A stretch of DNA of 8,119 nt from Planctomycetota bacterium (lineage in GTDB: Bacteria > Planctomycetota > UBA1135 > UBA2386): contig JAEYTU010000211.1 in NCBI GenBank assembly GCA_023433825.1, positions 1 through 8,119 of the forward strand, written 5' to 3'. The notes under the pieces are model-generated. The model saw nothing but the letters and a program-made list of their open reading frames with translations, had not been told where the DNA came from and ran no database searches. The position numbers were made by a program, and so were the translations under genes. Positions 4,998-8,119 of the stretch are shown one piece after another (position 1 is the stretch's first letter; each line of letters opens with the position of its first letter).

Positions 4998-6527
4998 TTG
5001 AGCAAAGCCGCCGCACGCGTGTCCCGTTCGCGCCCGATCGACAAGGAGCTGTTCGCCGCCGGTCTGCAATGCGCGAAACGGCTCTACCTCGACTTCCACC
5101 ACCCGGACGACATCCCCGATCGGAGTGATCTCCGCGAGCAACTCGCCGAAGTCGGTCAGCAGATGCTGTCGTTCGCGCGACAGGCGTTCCCGCGCGGTGT
5201 GCTGATCGAGGGGGCCGACGACGAGGCGAAAGCGGCCGCGACGACGGCGGCACTGGCCGAGGGCAAACCGACGGTCCTGTTCGACGCCTGCTTCCGCTAC
5301 CAGGACCTGCGGATCGAGTGCGACATCCTGCTGAGTTCGGGGACCGGCGTGTTCGACCTCTACGAGGTCAAAGCCGGCACGCGGATCAAGCCGCGCCATG
5401 CGATGGACCTCGCGTTCCAGTTGCTCGTCGTCGAGCGTTGCGGGTTCAAGGTGCGCAGCGCGAGCATCCTGCACGTCAACGGCCAGTACCGGCACACGAC
5501 CGACGACCATCGCGGCGCGCAGGACTACCCGGTCCAGAAGCTGTTCAAGAACACTGACGTGACGGCGCGCGTTCGGCGGCTCGTGCCGCGCGTCGAGGAG
5601 CAGTTGAACGGGTTTCGATCCGTGCTCGCCGACGAGTCGACGTTGGAGCTGCCGACCGGGACGTGGTGTCGCGCGCCGATCGAGTGCCACTACTTGCCGC
5701 GTTGCTGTGCGGAAGGGCCCGAGCATCCGCTGATCGAGCTGCCGGAGTTGTCGCGGCAGCAGGAGTACGGGTTCCACGAGCAGGCGATCGAGTCGATGAC
5801 GCAAGTCGACGCGAAGCAGCCGGGGCTGACGCTCGTCCAGCGACGCGCGCTGCGCGCGGTCAACGAGGGGATCGTCGTCGTCGAGCCACACGTGAAGCTC
5901 GAACTCGCAGCGCGGACGCCGCCGCTGCACTTCCTGTCGTTCCACACGCTGCTGCAGGTGCTGCCGTTGTTCGACGGCAGCCGGCCTTGGCAGCACGTTC
6001 CGTTCCTGTGGTCGGTCCACACCCTGCACAAGGACGGCACGATCACGAAGGCCGTGCATTGCGGCGACGGGACGAAGGATCCGCGGTCGGAGTTCGTCGC
6101 GAGCCTCGCGTCGCTGCTGCGCAGCGGCGGGACCACGGTCGTCTGGTCGGAGACGTTCGGCGAGCGGTTGCGCGAGATGCTGGAGGATCAGGTCGATCCG
6201 AAGGCCGAGATCCGCAGCCTGCTGAATCTGGAGCCGGTCGACCTGCAGCGCGTCGTCCGTCTCGGGCTCTACGCGCAGGGGTTGCGCGGCTCGTTCGCGC
6301 TGCCGCGTGTACTGGAGACGTTCGGCGATCCGCTGCCCGAGGGCGGCGAAGTGCACGACGACGCCAGCGTCGGTCAGAGTTTTCTGCGCCTCGTCAACAC
6401 ACGCACGCGCGCCGCGACGCGCGCGAAGATCGCAGCGGCGCTGCAGGAATACGCGGATGCGTGCAGCCTCGGGATGCTGCACCTGTGGCAGAAGTTGCAG
6501 GCGGGGGCGGTCGGGGCGATCTCGTAG
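4998..6527 (+). CDS. DUF2779 protein: Cas4-like PD-(D/E)XK nuclease with Fe-S cysteines plus degenerate DEDD exonuclease-like domain
   Basis: The 509-residue protein begins with G-L-Q-C-A-K-R-L-Y-L (22-31), the opening motif of Cas4/DUF2779 proteins. D109, E123-V-K125 and Q141 match a PD-(D/E)XK metal-dependent nuclease core. C25 with C224, C230 and C236 (W-C-R-A-P-I-E-C then R-C) fits the four-cysteine iron-sulfur staple seen in Cas4 and AddB. Residues about 308-501 align with the DUF2779 exonuclease-like half, keeping G-S-R-P-W-Q-H-V-P-F, K-D-P-R-S-E-F and L-R-G-S-F. However, the usual acidic L-D-F-E-T motif reads L-S-F-H-T (313-317), and the usual Asp near the C-terminus is C489. The nuclease half looks active and the second half does not. 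The start is uncertain: TTG at 4998 is the first available, while GTG at 5019 would give a more family-typical N-terminus. No SD sequence is seen for either. The cellular role of DUF2779 is not established; DNA processing or repair is inferred. Confidence 0.82.
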   Translation: MSKAAARVSRSRPIDKELFAAGLQCAKRLYLDFHHPDDIPDRSDLREQLAEVGQQMLSFARQAFPRGVLIEGADDEAKAAATTAALAEGKPTVLFDACFRYQDLRIECDILLSSGTGVFDLYEVKAGTRIKPRHAMDLAFQLLVVERCGFKVRSASILHVNGQYRHTTDDHRGAQDYPVQKLFKNTDVTARVRRLVPRVEEQLNGFRSVLADESTLELPTGTWCRAPIECHYLPRCCAEGPEHPLIELPELSRQQEYGFHEQAIESMTQVDAKQPGLTLVQRRALRAVNEGIVVVEPHVKLELAARTPPLHFLSFHTLLQVLPLFDGSRPWQHVPFLWSVHTLHKDGTITKAVHCGDGTKDPRSEFVASLASLLRSGGTTVVWSETFGERLREMLEDQVDPKAEIRSLLNLEPVDLQRVVRLGLYAQGLRGSFALPRVLETFGDPLPEGGEVHDDASVGQSFLRLVNTRTRAATRAKIAAALQEYADACSLGMLHLWQKLQAGAVGAIS

Positions 6528-6554
6528 GGACGCGGAAACTCTGGCGCGCCTGGC

Positions 6555-7346
6555 TCAGCGGTCTCGGGAGAGGTTCGCGAACCAATCCTTGATGGCTGCG
6601 GTTCGCGCTTCGCTTGCGCGCTCGACGGCGTCCCAGGCCTCGATGTGACCATGCGATTCGCCGCGCACGAGGGCGATGATTCGCGAGTGACCGTCCACGA
6701 CGTCGGGAACCCCAGTCATCATCACGCGGAGGCCAGTTTGGATTCCGGTTCGACGTTCGAACTCCGCCGTCGCCCGCGTTTGCACCTCTTGCAACTTGTC
6801 CGCGCTCGTCGCGTGAGAGGCGACGACGAAGTCGCCGGCCAAGACCTTGTCGCGGATCGCTTGCCACTGGGATCGGTGGACGTCGAGACTCGCGCGTGTC
6901 ATGGCCTCGTCGAACGGCCGCATCGCGAATGCGAGCGCAAGGCGCTCGGCTTCGCTCAACTCCGATCGCTTCGGGTTGAACTCCGGATTCCGTTCCGCCT
7001 CCTCGAGGGACACTCGGCCGAAGCTCGCTCCGCCGAGCAGCTTTCCCTGAGGAGTCTCGTAGTAGCCGATCCAATGGTCACAGAGCGCGATGCCCTTGTC
7101 GGCGGCGTTCTCGAAGAGCTGCGGAGCCGCGGGGCTCGACCTCCGCGGGATCACCGTGGAAGGGAATGGGGTGCGTTCGACTCGATCGACCGCGCCGATG
7201 TCGTCGCTCCTCGGCAGCACCGCAGGCGCATCGTCGAGCGAGCCTGGCGCGTGACGAGCGGGTCCGTCGGCGTTCCAGACGATCAGCCCGAGGATGCCAC
7301 CGAGCAGACAGGTGACGACGAGCGATTGCCTGCCGGGGAACGTCAT
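6555..7346 (-). CDS. Membrane-anchored protein of unknown function
   Basis: I do not recognise this 263-residue protein. Residues 1-7 are basic/polar, followed by one hydrophobic helix (about 8-24, S-L-V-V-T-C-L-L-G-G-I-L-G-L) without a clear cleavage site, so a signal anchor is likely. A Pro/Ser/Asp-rich linker (about 26-72) leads to a predicted mixed alpha/beta domain of about 190 residues. This contains the segment C-D-H-W-I-G-Y-Y-E (near 89-97), a helical stretch rich in Arg/Glu/Ala, and V-L-A-G-D-F-V-V-A-S. The start ATG is 5 bases after the stop of the upstream gene, so the two are probably one operon. There is no good SD sequence. Two sampled 60-base blocks inside it are 65-67% GC, against 73-77% in blocks from neighbouring genes, which hints at weaker codon bias. 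It converges with the DUF2779 gene across 27 bases. Confidence 0.78.
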   Translation of the reverse strand: MTFPGRQSLVVTCLLGGILGLIVWNADGPARHAPGSLDDAPAVLPRSDDIGAVDRVERTPFPSTVIPRRSSPAAPQLFENAADKGIALCDHWIGYYETPQGKLLGGASFGRVSLEEAERNPEFNPKRSELSEAERLALAFAMRPFDEAMTRASLDVHRSQWQAIRDKVLAGDFVVASHATSADKLQEVQTRATAEFERRTGIQTGLRVMMTGVPDVVDGHSRIIALVRGESHGHIEAWDAVERASEARTAAIKDWFANLSRDR

Positions 7347-7351
7347 CTGGT

Positions 7352-8119
7352 TCAGCGTCGCCGCTGCGGCTTGGCGCGCGTTTCGAACGTCGCTGGGTCG
7401 TAGTCGTACGGCACGTCGTTGTGCGGCGCGTTGAGTGCAGACATCGCGTCGGCGAGCCTTCTCGCTTCCGGAGCGTCGAGCGGCGTGCCTCGCGCGAGCA
7501 GCGCACCCAATGCCGTGCCGTGCTCACTTGCCGCGCGACGCGCCGCTGTCGCGGCCTCGATCCGTGACTTGCGCACGTCGAACGGCTGTTCGTTCCAGCT
7601 CGCAGCGCGTTGCGCGTCGACGTTGCCGCGCGCCTGTTCGCAGGCCTCGAGCAGACCTCGCACGTGCGGGTACAGGTCGAGATCGATCTCGAAGTTGAGC
7701 TGCACACCGCCCGGCAGCGAGGCGAAGTTCGGGTAGTAGGATTTGTCGTCGCTCGGCAGGTTGAGCCCCATCTCGGTGACGAAGACGTCGCCGCGGGCGA
7801 GCATCGCGAGTTGGATCGGCGCGAGGGCGGCCGACAGATGGTCGCTGTAGAGACGCTCGACGTCTGCCGTCGACGTCGCGTTTTGTAGGCGGCGAACCTG
7901 CTCCAGCGACGCCTTCTGAATCGCTCGATACCCCCGCGTCGCAAGCAGCGTCTCGCGCTCCGTCGGTGCGCGACCCCGAAGTCGAACGGCGCGCGGCGCG
8001 ACGGGTGACGACGTCGCAGCCGATGCATCGTTCCGAACCGGTTCGTCGACGCGAAGCCGCGACGCCGCGGATTCGATCGGCTCGACGTCGCGACGTTCGG
8101 TTGCCGGTGCGTCTGGCAC
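7352..8119 (-). CDS. Protein of unknown function, partial (5' end outside or at the window edge)
   Basis: The frame is open to the window edge; the last three bases read GTG on this strand but need not be the true start. The visible 255 residues begin with a disordered Asp/Arg/Ala/Pro-rich stretch (about 1-55). A helical segment follows (E-R-E-T-L-L-A-T-R-G-Y-R-A-I), then A-R-G-D-V-F-V-T-E-M-G-L, a Tyr/Asp-rich part (D-D-K-S-Y-Y-P-N-F and N-F-E-I-D-L-D-L-Y-P-H), more helices, and a basic tail K-P-Q-R-R-R. Its architecture of disordered N-terminal linker then mixed domain resembles its downstream neighbour, so an N-terminal membrane helix may lie beyond the window. No known family is recognised. 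It is probably the first visible gene of a two-gene operon with the gene at 6555-7346. Confidence 0.7.
   Translation of the reverse strand: MPDAPATERRDVEPIESAASRLRVDEPVRNDASAATSSPVAPRAVRLRGRAPTERETLLATRGYRAIQKASLEQVRRLQNATSTADVERLYSDHLSAALAPIQLAMLARGDVFVTEMGLNLPSDDKSYYPNFASLPGGVQLNFEIDLDLYPHVRGLLEACEQARGNVDAQRAASWNEQPFDVRKSRIEAATAARRAASEHGTALGALLARGTPLDAPEARRLADAMSALNAPHNDVPYDYDPATFETRAKPQRRR

Noticed and set aside
4185..6482. A 765-codon open frame on the minus strand opposite the secreted-protein and DUF2779 genes.
   Set aside because: Its translation is Arg/Leu/Asp-rich without motifs, and the plus strand encodes recognisable domains throughout. It is a GC-driven shadow.
4998..6527. The Cas4-like motifs suggested a CRISPR or adaptation locus.
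   Set aside because: There are no repeats, no cas1, cas2 or effector genes in the window, and the C-terminal half matches DUF2779, which is distinct from Cas4.
6528..6554. The GGCGCGCC palindrome between the convergent DUF2779 and unknown genes as a bidirectional terminator.
   Set aside because: It is only an 8-base palindrome with no loop and no flanking T- or A-runs, and is expected by chance in such GC-rich DNA.
6645..7403. A 252-codon plus-strand open frame opposite the unknown membrane-anchored gene.
   Set aside because: It has an Arg/His/Leu-rich composition, no hydrophobic segment and no start signal. The minus-strand frame has a signal anchor, balanced composition and a 5-base gap to its neighbour.

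Overview
The window comes from a very GC-rich bacterial chromosome; 60-base blocks I counted by eye run from about 65% to 77% GC. Most starts lack a well-placed Shine-Dalgarno sequence, several starts are GTG or TTG, and two ATG starts sit exactly 8 bases behind a TAnnnT hexamer. The gene mix is a beta-helix/VTC pair, a membrane-anchored SGNH hydrolase with a large helical insert, and a DUF2779 protein. Together these suggest a Planctomycetota-like or similar environmental high-GC lineage. That assignment is inference, as there is no rRNA or other marker gene here.

Layout: (1) Bases 1-1034, plus strand, hold the 3' end of a probable beta-helix protein overlapping by 4 bases with a complete VTC-type (polyphosphate polymerase-like) gene. 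(2) Bases 1041-2561, minus strand, hold an SGNH/GDSL hydrolase convergent with the VTC gene, with only 6 bases between their stop codons. (3) Bases 2562-2690 are a divergent promoter region. (4) Bases 2691-6527, plus strand, hold a two-transmembrane sensor histidine kinase, a secreted protein with a C-terminal membrane anchor, and a DUF2779 protein with a Cas4-like PD-(D/E)XK/iron-sulfur half and a DEDD-exonuclease-like half that seems to have lost its catalytic acids. (5) Bases 6555-8119, minus strand, hold two unrecognised genes 5 bases apart. The downstream one has an N-terminal membrane anchor and the upstream one runs off the window.

How they work together: only the beta-helix/VTC pair (4-base overlap) and the two terminal unknown genes (5-base gap) look like firm operons. 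The histidine kinase has no response regulator in the window, and the secreted protein behind it appears to have its own leaderless promoter. I see no tRNA, rRNA, CRISPR array, insertion sequence or attachment site, and no gene-free stretch longer than about 130 bases.

I do not see a clearly assembled new system. The most distinctive items are the DUF2779 protein with its eroded exonuclease half, the SGNH hydrolase with an inserted helical domain, the fixed-spacing -10/ATG arrangement, and the unknown membrane-anchored gene pair.
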